From Magnetovibrio blakemorei (lineage in GTDB: Bacteria; Pseudomonadota; Alphaproteobacteria; Rhodospirillales; Magnetovibrionaceae), in NCBI RefSeq assembly GCF_001746755.1, contig NZ_MCGG01000031.1, forward strand, positions 1 through 33,930: 33,930 nt of DNA, written 5' to 3'. This document shows positions 1 to 10,702 of this stretch, in pieces. Both the position numbers and the translations under genes were made by a program. Numbering within the stretch: the first letter of the stretch is position 1; the number at the start of each line of letters is the position of its first letter. The notes under the pieces are model-generated. The model saw nothing but the letters and a program-made list of their open reading frames with translations. It had not been told where the DNA came from and searched no databases.

Positions 1-355
1 CGAGTCTAACAGGGAGGCTTCACGTCTGGGAGACGTGGAACTCAACCGGTCCCAAAATTCCCGGGGGAGGGTATTGGGATAGATGGGACCGGGAGTCCTC
101 CGGACCGAAGTCCGAATGTCCATGCTGCAATGCAGCAATGAACTGATTTGAATATACGGATTTATACCGCACTGCACCACAAATACTTTGGAAGTGCAGA
201 TATGCATAAAATGCATGGCTTGGGTGTGGGGAGCCGCGGTAAAAGTGTTATTTAACGGGAGGTTAGGTTGAATACCTGGTTGGGATCAAACGATTGCATT
301 GAACCTGTTGAATGACAGTTATGTGACATTGCCCTGAAAACAAGCGGTTCCGGCC
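1..355. other. Non-coding left end rich in hairpins, possible structured RNA
   Basis: No convincing gene lies here. The first 140 bases hold four closely packed dyads: CACGTCT/AGACGTG (21-27 with 31-37), CCGGTCCCA/TGGGACCGG (46-54 with 84-92), CGGAC/GTCCG around a CGAA loop (101-105 with 110-114) and TGCTGCA/TGCAGCA (123-129 with 131-137). This density suggests a structured RNA or its remains, possibly running off the left edge. I could not match it to 4.5S, 6S, tmRNA, RNase P, tRNA-Sec or a known riboswitch. The rest (140-355) shows nothing I can name. Confidence 0.3.
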
Positions 356-1285
356 CTAGCCCTTTGGCAAATGATCATCGCGAATCTGGTTGATCAAGAA
401 GTCGCGAAACACACCCACTCGCTTGGAATTTCGCAACTCTTCGGGATAAACGAAGTAAGTGTTGAAGCTGGGACCGGCCAATTCGGGGAGCACGTGCACA
501 AGATCTTCGGCATGACTGGTCATGTAATCGGGCAACGCGCCGATGCCGATGCCGCTGCGTACGGCCCGATAAATGCCATAGATGTTGTTGACCTTGAGTA
601 CCGGTTGGCGCGGTTTTCCGCTTCGACCTGCATCCATGAGCCAATTGAGGTTTGACACCGGGGTGATGGCATCTTCGCCATAGATCACCAAGCGGTGGTT
701 ATCCAAATCTTCGGGAGAACGCGGCATGCCATAGCGTTTGATGTAGCTGGGAGAGGCGTAAACCAGGTAAGAAACGGACATCAACTGGCGCTGCACCAAG
801 TCCGGCTGTGTGGGTGGACGCAGGCGAATGGCGACGTCGGCTTGGCGCATGGAAATATCCAGCTCATCGTCCGAAAGCACCAAGGACACTTCGATGTCGG
901 GATAGCGCAGCAGAAATTCTTTGATTCTGGGCGTCAACCAGATGGAGCCCAACCCGGTGGTGGTGGTGATGCGCAATTCGCCCTGGGGCCGTTCCCGGGA
1001 ATCGCGAATTTGCGCCGTGGTGAACGCCAGCTTGGAAAAAATTTCCTTGGTCGTGCGGTCTAACAGTTCGCCTTGTTCGGTGAGAATCAGGCCCCGGGCA
1101 TGGCGATGAAACAACGCGATGCCGAGGCTTTCCTCCAAAGCGCCAATCTGACGGGAGACGGCAGATTGGCTGAGGTTAAGGCTTTCCCCGGCGTGCGTGA
1201 AACTGCCCGCTTCCGCCACCGCATGAAATATGCGCAACTTGTCCCAGTCCATAACACCGGTAGCTGGTTCGGGAAGGCGGTCCAT
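356..1285 (-). CDS. LysR-family transcriptional regulator
   Basis: This is a 309-residue DNA-binding regulator of usual LysR length. The N-terminal winged helix-turn-helix (about residues 13-75) carries the typical series LRIFHAVAEAGSFTHAG and LSQSAVSRQIGALEESLG. The remainder matches the periplasmic-binding-like effector domain, with a segment like RPPTQPDLVQRQL where many LysR proteins hold the ligand-pocket linker. An inner start at 1252 (MDWDKLRIF) is possible, but the outer ATG has AGGA seven bases upstream, so I keep 1285. The gene begins 36 bases after trxB on the same strand, so the two are probably co-transcribed. This pairing suggests a role in redox or metabolic control, but the effector and targets cannot be read from sequence. 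Confidence 0.9.
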   Translation of the reverse strand: MDRLPEPATGVMDWDKLRIFHAVAEAGSFTHAGESLNLSQSAVSRQIGALEESLGIALFHRHARGLILTEQGELLDRTTKEIFSKLAFTTAQIRDSRERPQGELRITTTTGLGSIWLTPRIKEFLLRYPDIEVSLVLSDDELDISMRQADVAIRLRPPTQPDLVQRQLMSVSYLVYASPSYIKRYGMPRSPEDLDNHRLVIYGEDAITPVSNLNWLMDAGRSGKPRQPVLKVNNIYGIYRAVRSGIGIGALPDYMTSHAEDLVHVLPELAGPSFNTYFVYPEELRNSKRVGVFRDFLINQIRDDHLPKG

Positions 1286-1321
1286 GCGGGTTCCTAACGA
1301 TGAAAGGGAAAGTCGCCGTGG

Positions 1322-2362
<1,041 letters not shown>

Positions 2363-2530
2363 TTAGGCTTTGAAGCGGTTATAGCGCGCAAAATGAAGAA
2401 CCCCAAGGATAGAAATGCCAGCGCCTTGAAGCAAGCATCAGATTGCAAGTATCGGGTGTTCTTGTCAAAAAGCGGTTTTTGTAAAAAATCTGTAAAAACG
2501 CGTTTGCTCTTGCTCCGCTCACTTGAGTAA

Positions 2531-2536
2531 TATAAT
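2531..2536 (+). promoter_or_regulatory. Candidate -10 box (TATAAT) for the Lrp/AsnC gene
   Basis: An exact TATAAT lies 30 bases before the Lrp-type start, in an AT-rich stretch between divergent trxB and lrp. Upstream TTGCTC sequences could serve as a weak -35, but their spacing (15 or 21 bases) is not ideal. AAGGAG follows at about 2549-2554 as the ribosome site. Confidence 0.4.
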
Positions 2537-2565
2537 TACAAAGGGAGCAAGGAGCCCAATGTGAA

Positions 2566-3048
2566 ATGAACGACGCACGCGTGAAACTTGATCAAATTGA
2601 TCGTCGTATACTCCATGATTTGCAAGACGACGGTCGCATCACCAATGTTGAACTGGCGCGCCGTGCGGGGATTTCTGCTCCCCCATGCCTGCGCCGGGTC
2701 CGCGCCTTGGAAGAAGCTGGCTTCATCCAAGGCTATCACGGCAATTTAGACGCCCGCGCCTTGGGCTTTAACGTCACCGTGTTTGCCCACGTCGGCTTAA
2801 AAAGTCAGGCCGAAAGCGATTTGGATGCGTTTGAAAAACTGGTCAAATCGTGGCCGCAAGTGCGCGAGTGCCACATGCTGGCGGGGGAAACGGACTTTTT
2901 GTTAAAAGTCGTCGCCCCCGATTGGGAAGAATATCAAACCTTCCTCACCACCCAATTGACGGCGGCGGACAATGTCAGCCACGTCAAATCGGCGCTCAGC
3001 GTGCGCACCACCAAGCAACTGCCCGGCGTGCCCATCGATCTCGACTAA
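2566..3048 (+). CDS. Lrp/AsnC-family transcriptional regulator
   Basis: The protein has 160 residues, the standard size of the leucine-responsive regulator family. The N-terminal helix-turn-helix runs from LDQIDRRILHDLQDDGRITN through VELARRAGISAPPCLRRVRAL (about 4-50). The rest is the RAM/Lrp effector and oligomerisation domain, seen in VRECHMLAGETDFLLKVVA. Such proteins form dimers to octamers and bind amino acids. It is divergent from trxB across a 245-base gap and may control itself and trxB, but this is inference from position. AAGGAG lies 11 to 12 bases before the ATG. Confidence 0.93.
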   Translation: MNDARVKLDQIDRRILHDLQDDGRITNVELARRAGISAPPCLRRVRALEEAGFIQGYHGNLDARALGFNVTVFAHVGLKSQAESDLDAFEKLVKSWPQVRECHMLAGETDFLLKVVAPDWEEYQTFLTTQLTAADNVSHVKSALSVRTTKQLPGVPIDLD

Positions 3049-3101
3049 CTTGGGCCAGCTTCATACGATCCAGCCTCAACGTGTATGTTCTGCGTGTTAA
3101 C

Positions 3102-3602
3102 TTAAAACGCCAGTTCGTCGTTGATGGCTTCCAGGCCCTTTAGGGCGCAGGCTTCGTCCAAGGAGCCGCCCGGTGCGCCGGAGACGCCCACCGCGCCGAC
3201 CAGTTCACCACCGGTTTCAATCACTACGCCGCCGCCCAGCATCAGCACGCCGGGAATATCGCGAACGCCACTGGCTTCTTTGCCGGCCATGGAATTGTCG
3301 GAAAGGCCCAAGGTGTTGGCGCGGAAACTCACCGCCGTATAGGCTTTCAGCGTCGCCGTGCGCGGCGTGTGCGGTCCGGCAAAACGATCACGAATCATCG
3401 CCTGGGCATTGCCGCCCTTATCGACCACGGCAACGGCGACCTGAAATCCCTCCGCCCGGCACGCCGCCATCGTCGCTTGGGCCAACTTCACCGCCAGTTC
3501 CGGCGTTAAAGACTTGGTGGTAAACGTGCCTTCAGCGTGCGCGCCACCAACCATCAGGCCCGCGCTTAACGTCATGGCCGTCAAAATATTTGAAAATTTC
3601 AT
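3102..3602 (-). CDS. Exported GlcG/HbpS-family (DUF336-like) heme-binding-type protein
   Basis: The start at 3602 gives 166 residues and has an excellent GGGAGGA ribosome site eight bases upstream; a longer frame to 3644 is unlikely. The N-terminus is a clear Sec signal peptide (MKFSNILTAMTLSAGLMVGG, then AHA-E cleavage), so the product is probably periplasmic. The mature part shows GlcG/HbpS hallmarks: AVAVVDKGGNAQAMIRDR, then ASGVRDIPGVLMLGGGVVI and VGAVGVSGAPGGSLDEACA. HbpS relatives bind heme or cobalamin-like ligands, whereas GlcG is linked to glycolate use. No glc genes are nearby, so its ligand is unknown. Confidence 0.85.
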   Translation of the reverse strand: MKFSNILTAMTLSAGLMVGGAHAEGTFTTKSLTPELAVKLAQATMAACRAEGFQVAVAVVDKGGNAQAMIRDRFAGPHTPRTATLKAYTAVSFRANTLGLSDNSMAGKEASGVRDIPGVLMLGGGVVIETGGELVGAVGVSGAPGGSLDEACALKGLEAINDELAF

Positions 3603-3671
3603 GATTGTCCTCCCGCAGGTTAAAACGCGAAAAGTGTGCGGCATGGAAGGGGCCGTGTCAAAGACAGTTAT

Positions 3672-4448
3672 TTACAAGGGAAGAAAAAAGGACAGCAGGG
3701 CCGTTGATAAAACAGACACACTCAAAAGTATTTTTATGGTCCTCAGGGTGATCGGCGCCTGTGCTTGCAAGGTCTGTGCTTGCAAACCATTAGCATATTT
3801 TATGGAGGCAAGCGGAAACATCATAAAGACAACAATGAGACCCGATAAAATGAGCAATGATGGGAGCTCTACCATAGCCAAAAGCTGGGCTTTGGTTATG
3901 GGCTCGGAACGCATTACATTTTCGAATGCCTGGGCAAGGGTCAACCAGTCCGAGGTGTTTCGGGTAGATAGTCTAAAGAAGTATAAACACACAAAAATGA
4001 AGGCGGAATTCAGTCCGCAAAAGACAAAAATGCTTGAAAGGTTAAAGGGTTTTGGCCCGCTGCGCTGCGGGACATTTTTGGCAACGTTTTTCATCAAGCG
4101 CGGTAACAGGGCAAAACCTTTGCTGATGAAGGTCTTGACCACCAAGCTTAGGGCACCACCAACCAACAAGAGGGTAAAAAATTCAGCCCCCTTAACAGGC
4201 GGAGTGGCAGACACGGCTGGGGAATGCAGGGCTGGAAAGAGAAGTGTCGGGAGGAACAAATTCGCCAGGGTTATGGCGCGAATCCACAACGATGGCGTTG
4301 TCGGCAGGGGATGCGTCGTCGGTATCCAGCGCGAAAAACCGAGCTCTACAAGGGGGCTAACCACCAACACCGCAACGGCACAAAGGACAACGCCGCCATA
4401 GACGAGTTGCAAAATGGCGTAGAGTTCATACGACGATAAGCCAAACAT
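3672..4448 (-). CDS. Hypothetical polytopic membrane protein
   Basis: I do not recognise the family. The 258-residue protein has about five or six hydrophobic segments: near residues 10-34, 58-76, 88-112, 137-158, 190-216 and 233-257. An inner-membrane location is therefore likely. Between segments 3 and 4 is a short basic loop (KNVAKNVPQRSGPKPFN). No catalytic motif is visible. The ribosome site before 4448 is weak. A longish open frame on the opposite strand (3514-4401) is low-complexity and basic, so I treat it as antisense shadow. The gene stands alone between the GlcG-like gene and the greA terminator. Confidence 0.6.
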   Translation of the reverse strand: MFGLSSYELYAILQLVYGGVVLCAVAVLVVSPLVELGFSRWIPTTHPLPTTPSLWIRAITLANLFLPTLLFPALHSPAVSATPPVKGAEFFTLLLVGGALSLVVKTFISKGFALLPRLMKNVAKNVPQRSGPKPFNLSSIFVFCGLNSAFIFVCLYFFRLSTRNTSDWLTLAQAFENVMRSEPITKAQLLAMVELPSLLILSGLIVVFMMFPLASIKYANGLQAQTLQAQAPITLRTIKILLSVSVLSTALLSFFLPL

Positions 4449-4527
4449 ATTAATGAGTTAACCTGGTTCCAAAATTTATCGCCATGATTGAAGTGTCGAG
4501 AATATCTGTTCTTGGGGTGCTGGCAAC

Positions 4528-4560
4528 AAAAAAGGCCACTGAAATAAATCAGCGGCCTTT
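4528..4560 (-). terminator. Rho-independent terminator of greA
   Basis: On the minus strand a stem AAAGGCCGCTGA pairs with TCAGTGGCCTTT across a six-base loop, and the descending arm runs into six T residues. It lies 25 bases beyond the greA stop. Confidence 0.85.
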
Positions 4561-4584
4561 GGTAGAGGAGCAAGAGGCGGAAGG

Positions 4585-5058
4585 TTAGGCGTACTCCACC
4601 TTCACGATTTCATAGAACTTAGAGCCCCCCGGCGCTTTCACTTCGACGCTGTCGCCCAAGCTGCGGCCAATCAGCACGCGGGCCAAGGGCGACGAGACGG
4701 AGATGGTGCCTTTGCTCAGGTCGGCTTCGTGTTCACCGACGATCTGGTAGACCTTTTCCGCTTCGGTGTCTTCGTCCACTAGCAAAAGCTTGGCGCCAAA
4801 GCGCACCACGTCGCCGGACAGTTTCGACGGGTCGATGACTTCCGAATGGCTGATGATGGCTTCGAGTTCCAGCAGGCGGCCTTCGATGAAGCTCTGGCGT
4901 TCGCGCGCGGCGTGGTATTCGGCGTTTTCTTTGAGATCACCGTGTTCGCGGGCGATGCCGATGGCTTTGGTCACGGCAGGGCGTTCGATGTCTTTCAACA
5001 AACGCAATTCGGCTTCTAACTGCTTCAGACCGGCTGCGGTCATTGGGATTCTGTCCAT
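4585..5058 (-). CDS. greA: Transcription elongation factor GreA
   Basis: GreA enters the RNA polymerase secondary channel and stimulates cleavage of backtracked RNA. Starting at MDRIPMTAAG (5058) the protein has 157 residues, the normal GreA length; the upstream extension lacks family similarity. The N-terminal coiled coil (about 10-75) contains the acidic tip region GIAREHGDLKENAEYHAARE, which includes the conserved D and E residues. The C-terminal FKBP-like domain shows VRFGAKLLLVDEDTEAEKVY and ISVSSPLARVLIGRSLGDSV. It is transcribed after carB on the same strand, but a terminator separates them, so it probably has its own promoter. Confidence 0.95.
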   Translation of the reverse strand: MDRIPMTAAGLKQLEAELRLLKDIERPAVTKAIGIAREHGDLKENAEYHAARERQSFIEGRLLELEAIISHSEVIDPSKLSGDVVRFGAKLLLVDEDTEAEKVYQIVGEHEADLSKGTISVSSPLARVLIGRSLGDSVEVKAPGGSKFYEIVKVEYA

Positions 5059-5121
5059 CGGACGGGTGTTCCTTAACTCGATGGTGAAACGATCAATTGT
5101 AAAATAAGAACGATGCCCCCC

Positions 5122-5155
5122 AAAAAGACGACGGCCCTCAAACTCAAAGGGCCGT
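5122..5155 (-). terminator. Rho-independent terminator of carB
   Basis: The arms ACGGCCCT and AGGGCCGT (5131-5138 with 5148-5155) form an eight-base-pair stem. On the minus strand it is followed by CGTC and then five T residues. It lies 27 bases after the carB stop and before the greA start. Confidence 0.75.
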
Positions 5156-5181
5156 ACGCCGGGTATCACCGTTCGCGTTGG

Positions 5182-8100
5182 TTACAACGCCCGGTAAGGA
5201 TAATCCTGCAACGCTTTGACTTCAAGTGTCCCGGTCTGCAGAGCCTTAATGGCGTCAACCGCCGCCGAAGCCCCCGCCATTGTGGTGTAGTGGGGCACGT
5301 TGTTGGTGAGCGCCGAGCGGCGGATGGAGAAACTGTCCGCGATGGCCACAGCGCCCTCGGTGGTATTCATTACCAATTGCACTTCGCCGGACAAAATCGA
5401 ATCGACGCAGTGCGGACGGCCTTCCATGACCTTGTTGACGGTGGAAACCGTAATGCCGTGGTTCCGCAAGTGATCGGCGGTGCCGCTGGTGGCGGTGATG
5501 GCAAAGCCTTGATCGGTTAAGCGTTGGGCGATGTCGACGATTTCCGCCTTGTCCGATTCCTTGACCGAAATAAACGCCGTGCCTGCGGTGGGCAGCTTGA
5601 CGCCCGCGCCCAATTGCGATTTGGCGAAGGCTTTTTCAAAGGTGTCGTCCAGGCCCATCACTTCGCCCGTGGATTTCATTTCCGGACCTAAGATGATGTC
5701 CACGCCGGGGAAGCGGGCAAACGGGAACACCGCTTCTTTGACGGCAACGTGTTTGATTTGTGGCGTGTCGCCCAAATCGAACGAGGCGATGGTTTCGCCC
5801 GCCATGACGCGCGCCGCAATTTTGGCGATGGGAATGCCGGTGGCTTTGGCGACAAACGGCACGGTGCGCGATGCCCGGGGATTGACCTCCAACAAAAACA
5901 CCGTCGTGCCTTGAACCGCGAACTGGATGTTCATCAGGCCGACAACCTTGAGCGCGATGGCCAGGGCTTTGGTCTGGGTGCGGATGTCTTCGATGATGTC
6001 TTTGGTGAGAGAATAAGGCGGCAACGAACAGGCCGAATCGCCCGAATGAATGCCCGCTTCTTCGATGTGTTCCATGATGCCCGCGATGTAGACATCGCCA
6101 GTGCCGTCGGCCAAGGCGTCGACGTCGACTTCCACGGCCCCTTGCAGGTAGCTGTCCAACAGCACCGGGCTGTCGCCGGAGACTTTGACCGCTGAAGTCA
6201 TGTAGCGCATCAAGTTGGTGTGGTCGTGGACGATTTCCATGGCCCGCCCGCCCAGCACGTAGCTGGGGCGCACCACCAACGGATAGCCGATTTTCAACGC
6301 CACCGCTTCAGCTTCGGCGATGGAACGCGCGATGCCGTTGGCAGGTTGTTTTAAGTTCAAATCATTGAGCAAGGTCTGGAAGCGTTCCCGGTCTTCGGCC
6401 AAGTCGATGGCGTCGGGCGAAGTGCCCAAAATGGGAATGTTGGCGGCTTCCAAGGCATGCGCCAGCTTCAACGGTGTTTGGCCGCCAAACTGCACGATCA
6501 CGCCCAAAACTTCGCCCGCCGTCTGTTCACGCCGGATCAGTTCGATGACCGTTTCTGCGGTCAGCGGCTCGAAGTACAAACGATCAGAGGTGTCGTAATC
6601 GGTGGACACGGTTTCGGGGTTGCAGTTGACCATGATGGCCTCAAGCCCGATGTCTTTCATGGCGTAGGCCGCATGAACGCAGCAATAATCGAATTCGATG
6701 CCCTGGCCGATGCGGTTGGGACCGCCGCCCAAGATGATGACTTTTTTGCGGTCCGTGACGTCCGCTTCGCATTGGGGCGGATTGATGCCGTCGCCTTCGT
6801 AGCATGAATACATGTACGGTGTTTTGGACGGAAATTCGCCCGCGCAGGTATCGACGCGTTTGTACACCGGGCGCACGCCCAGCGCGATGCGCCGGGTGGT
6901 GACTTTGCCGAGATTGGTGCCGGTGATCTCGGCCAGACGTTCGTCGGAAAAGCCCATCTTTTTCGCCCGCAACAAGTCCACGGCGTTTTGCGGCAGGCCG
7001 CTTTTGCGCAGCGCTTCTTCCGCAGTGACGATGTCCTGGATTTGACGCAGGAACCAAGGTTCGTATTTGCACGCGCGTTGAATGCGTTCAACCGAAAGAC
7101 CGTGACGGAACGCCTGGGCGATGACCAGCAAACGGTCCGGTGTGGGCCGGGCCAGTGCGGCGACGATTTTGTCCACGTCGGGATTGGCGGGATCGACGCC
7201 TTCAATTTCCACTTCGTTCAAGCCCGTCAGGCCCGTTTCCATGGAGCGCAAACCCTTTTGCAGGGATTCGGCAAAAGTACGTCCGATGGACATGGCTTCA
7301 CCCACCGACTTCATGGCGGTGGTGAGAAGCGCGTCCGCGCCGGGGAACTTTTCAAACGTGAAGCGCGGAATCTTGGTCACCACATAATCGATGGTGGGCT
7401 CAAACGACGCGGGCGTGATGCCGCCGGTGATGTCGTTTTTCAGCTCATCCAAGGTGTAGCCGACGGCCAGTTTGGCGGCGATTTTGGCGATGGGAAAGCC
7501 CGTCGCTTTGGACGCCAGCGCCGAGCTGCGCGACACGCGTGGGTTCATCTCGATGACAATCAACTGACCGTCAGCGGGGTTGACCGCGAACTGCACGTTG
7601 GAGCCACCGGTATCGACGCCAATTTCGCGCAGCACCGCGATGGAGGCGTTGCGCATGATTTGGTATTCTTTGTCCGTCAGCGTCAACGCAGGTGCGACGG
7701 TGATGCTGTCGCCCGTGTGCACGCCCATGGGGTCGATGTTTTCGATCGAGCACACGATGATGCAGTTGTCGGCCTTGTCGCGCACGACCTCCATCTCAAA
7801 TTCTTTCCACCCCAGCACGGATTGCTCGATCAGCACTTCATGGGTGGGTGAGGCGGCCAAACCGCCGGAGACGATTTCGTCGAATTCTTGCATGTTGTAA
7901 GCGATGCCGCCGCCGATACCGCCCATGGTGAAGCTCGGGCGGATGATGATGGGCAAGCCGATGTGCTCCATCTCCTTGCGGCCTTCTTCCAACGATTTGA
8001 CCACGGCCGAACGCGGCGTGGACAGACCGATTTTGTCCATGGCGTCGCGAAATTGCTGGCGGTCTTCGGCCTTGGCGATGGATTGCTCGTTGGCACCGAT

Positions 8101-8445
8101 GAGCTCGACGTTGTGACGTTTCAGCGCGCCGTTTTCCGCCAGCGACATGGCCGCGTTCAACGCCGTCTGCCCGCCCATGGTCGGCAAGATGGCGTCGGGT
8201 TTTTCTTTGATGATGACCATCTCCAAAAACTCGGGCGTGATGGGCTCGATGTAGGTGGCGTCCGCCATGTTCGGATCGGTCATGATGGTGGCGGGGTTGG
8301 AGTTCACCAAGATCACCCGGTAACCCTCTTCGCGCAAAGCCTTGCACGCCTGCGCGCCGGAATAATCAAACTCACAAGCCTGACCAATCACAATCGGCCC
8401 CGCGCCAACGATGAGAATGCTTTTGATGTCTGTACGTTTGGGCAT
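5182..8445 (-). CDS. carB: Carbamoyl-phosphate synthase large subunit
   Basis: CarB makes carbamoyl phosphate from bicarbonate, ATP and ammonia channelled from CarA, feeding arginine and pyrimidine synthesis. The 1087-residue length is normal. Two homologous ATP-grasp halves are visible. The first begins with [20 protein letters not shown] and includes [14 protein letters not shown]; the second begins with [19 protein letters not shown] and includes [17 protein letters not shown]. Each ends in a metal-binding [18 protein letters not shown] or [18 protein letters not shown] motif. The C-terminal MGS-like allosteric domain (from about 940) contains the segment [16 protein letters not shown]. 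Unusually, an unrelated gene separates carB from carA. Confidence 0.98.
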   Translation of the reverse strand: MPKRTDIKSILIVGAGPIVIGQACEFDYSGAQACKALREEGYRVILVNSNPATIMTDPNMADATYIEPITPEFLEMVIIKEKPDAILPTMGGQTALNAAMSLAENGALKRHNVELIGANEQSIAKAEDRQQFRDAMDKIGLSTPRSAVVKSLEEGRKEMEHIGLPIIIRPSFTMGGIGGGIAYNMQEFDEIVSGGLAASPTHEVLIEQSVLGWKEFEMEVVRDKADNCIIVCSIENIDPMGVHTGDSITVAPALTLTDKEYQIMRNASIAVLREIGVDTGGSNVQFAVNPADGQLIVIEMNPRVSRSSALASKATGFPIAKIAAKLAVGYTLDELKNDITGGITPASFEPTIDYVVTKIPRFTFEKFPGADALLTTAMKSVGEAMSIGRTFAESLQKGLRSMETGLTGLNEVEIEGVDPANPDVDKIVAALARPTPDRLLVIAQAFRHGLSVERIQRACKYEPWFLRQIQDIVTAEEALRKSGLPQNAVDLLRAKKMGFSDERLAEITGTNLGKVTTRRIALGVRPVYKRVDTCAGEFPSKTPYMYSCYEGDGINPPQCEADVTDRKKVIILGGGPNRIGQGIEFDYCCVHAAYAMKDIGLEAIMVNCNPETVSTDYDTSDRLYFEPLTAETVIELIRREQTAGEVLGVIVQFGGQTPLKLAHALEAANIPILGTSPDAIDLAEDRERFQTLLNDLNLKQPANGIARSIAEAEAVALKIGYPLVVRPSYVLGGRAMEIVHDHTNLMRYMTSAVKVSGDSPVLLDSYLQGAVEVDVDALADGTGDVYIAGIMEHIEEAGIHSGDSACSLPPYSLTKDIIEDIRTQTKALAIALKVVGLMNIQFAVQGTTVFLLEVNPRASRTVPFVAKATGIPIAKIAARVMAGETIASFDLGDTPQIKHVAVKEAVFPFARFPGVDIILGPEMKSTGEVMGLDDTFEKAFAKSQLGAGVKLPTAGTAFISVKESDKAEIVDIAQRLTDQGFAITATSGTADHLRNHGITVSTVNKVMEGRPHCVDSILSGEVQLVMNTTEGAVAIADSFSIRRSALTNNVPHYTTMAGASAAVDAIKALQTGTLEVKALQDYPYRAL

Positions 8446-8476
8446 GGGTTCAGAATTCCAAAAAGTGTTGTTTAAC

Positions 8477-8501
8477 CACAGAGGACACAGAGGTCACAGA
8501 G
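8477..8501. repeat. Short tandem CACAGAGG-type repeat
   Basis: Three imperfect copies of CACAGAGG(A/T) run in tandem between carB and the inserted hypothetical gene, ending exactly at that gene's stop codon. I recall similar CTCTGTG arrays as dispersed intergenic repeats in many bacterial genomes. Here it marks one edge of what looks like an insertion into the car operon. Confidence 0.6.
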
Positions 8502-9182
8502 TTAGCCGAGTCCGAGTAGTGCTTTTATCAATTCAAAGGCTGCTTGTGCCGCAGCCGCCGTTGCTCCGCTTATGATCGCGGCCTTGTTCTCGTCAACGAA
8601 ATCACCAAATTTTTCGGCAATTCTCGCTAAGGGCTCAAGCAACAGTGCCGTGGCCACGCGCACATTCACTTCCGTGTCGTTCAGAAGTTCCCGTCCGCCT
8701 TCAAGAGCTTTGAGAAGAGCACCTTTTTCATGACTGAGGTCATTGTCCAGACGGTGGTCTTCTCGAAATTCTTCAATAGCCTTGTCGAGTGCAGCAACGG
8801 TCTCATTGTATGGGCTGCTGTTGTGGTCGAGGCTTACAGTGCGGTCTGAAGCGGGGATGGCATCAGACTGATAAGCTAGAAGAAAATCAGATCCGCCATG
8901 ATAAAATTTATTGGCAAAAGTGTTTTCCTTAAAAATAGCCTCTTCAATCTCTCGTATACCTCGAGCAGTAATGTGGTAACCCTTTTGTTGTGTGTATTCG
9001 ACTTTTTCGTCAGAAGATAAATCTTTAATAATTTCTTTTATGTATGACTCAGATAGGGCTCCAATATTTAAATTTTCGACTTCATTAAGAGGTAAATACC
9101 CAGCGTTCACATTCTTTGTCGCAAGGTTATAAAACTGAACAAGTGCGACAATCTGGTAATCAAAAAATTGAAGGCGTGGCAT
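8502..9182 (-). CDS. Hypothetical protein with winged-helix-like N-terminus, between carA and carB
   Basis: I do not recognise this 226-residue protein. Residues about 1-85 look like a winged helix: several short helices, then YTQQKGYHITARGIREIEEA, a wing pattern common in bacterial wHTH domains. The middle is charged and mostly helical. The last 28 residues (AAIISGATAAAAQAAFELIK and following) are Ala-rich and weakly hydrophobic, perhaps an amphipathic or membrane-contacting helix. The start lies only four bases after the carA stop with a strong GGAGGG site inside carA's end, so translation is probably coupled. Base composition is more AT-rich than carA and carB. It looks like an acquired passenger that kept the operon readable. 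Confidence 0.7.
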   Translation of the reverse strand: MPRLQFFDYQIVALVQFYNLATKNVNAGYLPLNEVENLNIGALSESYIKEIIKDLSSDEKVEYTQQKGYHITARGIREIEEAIFKENTFANKFYHGGSDFLLAYQSDAIPASDRTVSLDHNSSPYNETVAALDKAIEEFREDHRLDNDLSHEKGALLKALEGGRELLNDTEVNVRVATALLLEPLARIAEKFGDFVDENKAAIISGATAAAAQAAFELIKALLGLG

Positions 9183-9186
9183 TTTA

Positions 9187-10449
9187 TTAACCCTCCATCA
9201 ACCGCACAAACCGATCAAACAGGTAATGACTGTCCATCGGGCCGGGGCTGGCTTCGGGGTGGTGTTGGACGGAGAAGACCGGCTTGCCTTCGAGTTTGAG
9301 GCCTTCCAGCGAGCCGTCGAACAGCGACGTGTGGGTTTCGACCACGCCAGCGGGCAGGCTTTCGCGGATCACCGCAAAGCCGTGGTTTTGGCTGGTGATT
9401 TCGACCTTGCCGGTTTCCAGGTCTTTGACCGGGTGGTTGGCGCCGCGATGGCCCATGTGCATTTTGTGGGTTTTGGCGCCCGTTGCCAGTGCCAGCATTT
9501 GGTGGCCCAAGCAGATGCCGAACAGGGGCTTGCCGCTGTCGATAATGGCCTTAATCATCGGCACCGCGTATGCGCCGGTGGCGGCGGGGTCGCCGGGACC
9601 GTTGGACAGGAACACGCCGTCGGGGTTCATCGCCAAAATATCGGCTGCGGTTGTGACCGCAGGCACCACGGTGACGCGACAGCCCGCATTGGCCAGGCAG
9701 CGCAGGATGTTTTTCTTCGCGCCGAAGTCAACCGCCACAACGTGGAACTTGGCGTCGTTTTGGATGCCGTAGCCGTCTTTGAGCGACCATTCTGTTTCGT
9801 GCCATTCGTAAATTTCTTGGGTCGAGACTTCTTTGGCCAGGTCCGTGCCTTCCAGCGACGGCCAGTTGGCGGCCATGGTCACCAGGGCTTCGGTGTCGAT
9901 GCCGCTTTCTTCGACTTCGGCTGCGGGCAGATGAATGATGACGCCGTTGGGCGCGCCGCCGTCGCGGATGCGCCGGGTTAAACGCCGGGTGTCGACGCCG
10001 GCAATCGCCACCAGCTCGTTCACCTTCAGCCACTCATTTAAATGCGAAGCGGCGCGGTAGTTGGCGGGCTCGGTGATGTCAGCGCGCAAAATGCAGCCGC
10101 GCACGGCGGGTTTGTCGGTTTCAACGTCTTCGAAGTTGGTGCCGACATTGCCGATGTGGGGAAACGTAAAGGTGATGATTTGGCCCGCATAAGACGGATC
10201 AGACAAGGTTTCTTGATAGCCCGTGAGGCCGGTGTTGAAGCACACTTCCCCCATGGCAACGCCGTAAGCTCCGGCGCCCGAGCCCCAAAACACTTGGCCG
10301 TCGGCCAGCACCAAGGCGGCATTGCAGCCCGCCGGGCGGGTGTGGTTCATGTGATCGGCGTCAAAGGTGTGATCAGGGGTTTGATCCGAAGGCGCAGAAA
10401 GAATCGTCCCCTCCGTCTCGGCGGGGGCGTTCGAAATGAGGTCGGCCAT
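9187..10449 (-). CDS. carA: Carbamoyl-phosphate synthase small subunit
   Basis: CarA hydrolyses glutamine and delivers ammonia to CarB. From the ATG at 10449 (MADLISNAPAE) it has 420 residues, slightly longer than the usual 380-400 because of a roughly 40-residue leader before AALVLADGQVFWG. A further upstream frame to 10545 is probably not used, since AGGATT lies before 10449. The N-terminal CPSase domain shows GEVCFNTGLTGYQETLSDPS. The C-terminal class I amidotransferase has the nucleophile in FGICLGHQMLALATG and the His/Glu pair in HHPEASPGP. It is divergent from yqeY. Confidence 0.96.
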   Translation of the reverse strand: MADLISNAPAETEGTILSAPSDQTPDHTFDADHMNHTRPAGCNAALVLADGQVFWGSGAGAYGVAMGEVCFNTGLTGYQETLSDPSYAGQIITFTFPHIGNVGTNFEDVETDKPAVRGCILRADITEPANYRAASHLNEWLKVNELVAIAGVDTRRLTRRIRDGGAPNGVIIHLPAAEVEESGIDTEALVTMAANWPSLEGTDLAKEVSTQEIYEWHETEWSLKDGYGIQNDAKFHVVAVDFGAKKNILRCLANAGCRVTVVPAVTTAADILAMNPDGVFLSNGPGDPAATGAYAVPMIKAIIDSGKPLFGICLGHQMLALATGAKTHKMHMGHRGANHPVKDLETGKVEITSQNHGFAVIRESLPAGVVETHTSLFDGSLEGLKLEGKPVFSVQHHPEASPGPMDSHYLFDRFVRLMEG

Positions 10450-10702
10450 GGGCGACAATCCTACAGGAGGTTGAAGGCCAGTCTGCAAGACTGCGGGCGC
10501 GCAACGTCTCACAAACGGCGATTTGGGAGTGTTTAAGGGAAACAAGGCCCGACGTCAAGACTCAGTTTTATAAAAATAGTGTTTGTTTTCAATGTCTTGG
10601 AAAGATTTGAGGATTTGCCTTTATTTGTGTTTTCGGTTAACCTCTCGCCTTTCCGCAGAATCGTCCCATTGGGGGGTGGTGATTCAAGCGAAGAGGCCCA
10701 AA

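Noticed and set aside
1-140. SRP (4.5S) RNA or tRNA-Sec
   Set aside because: The 4.5S apical GGAAGG loop and the tRNA-Sec anticodon arm are missing on both strands.
3514-4401. A 295-residue frame on the plus strand
   Set aside because: It is antisense to a membrane protein with convincing hydrophobic segments, and it is basic low-complexity sequence without a recognisable domain.
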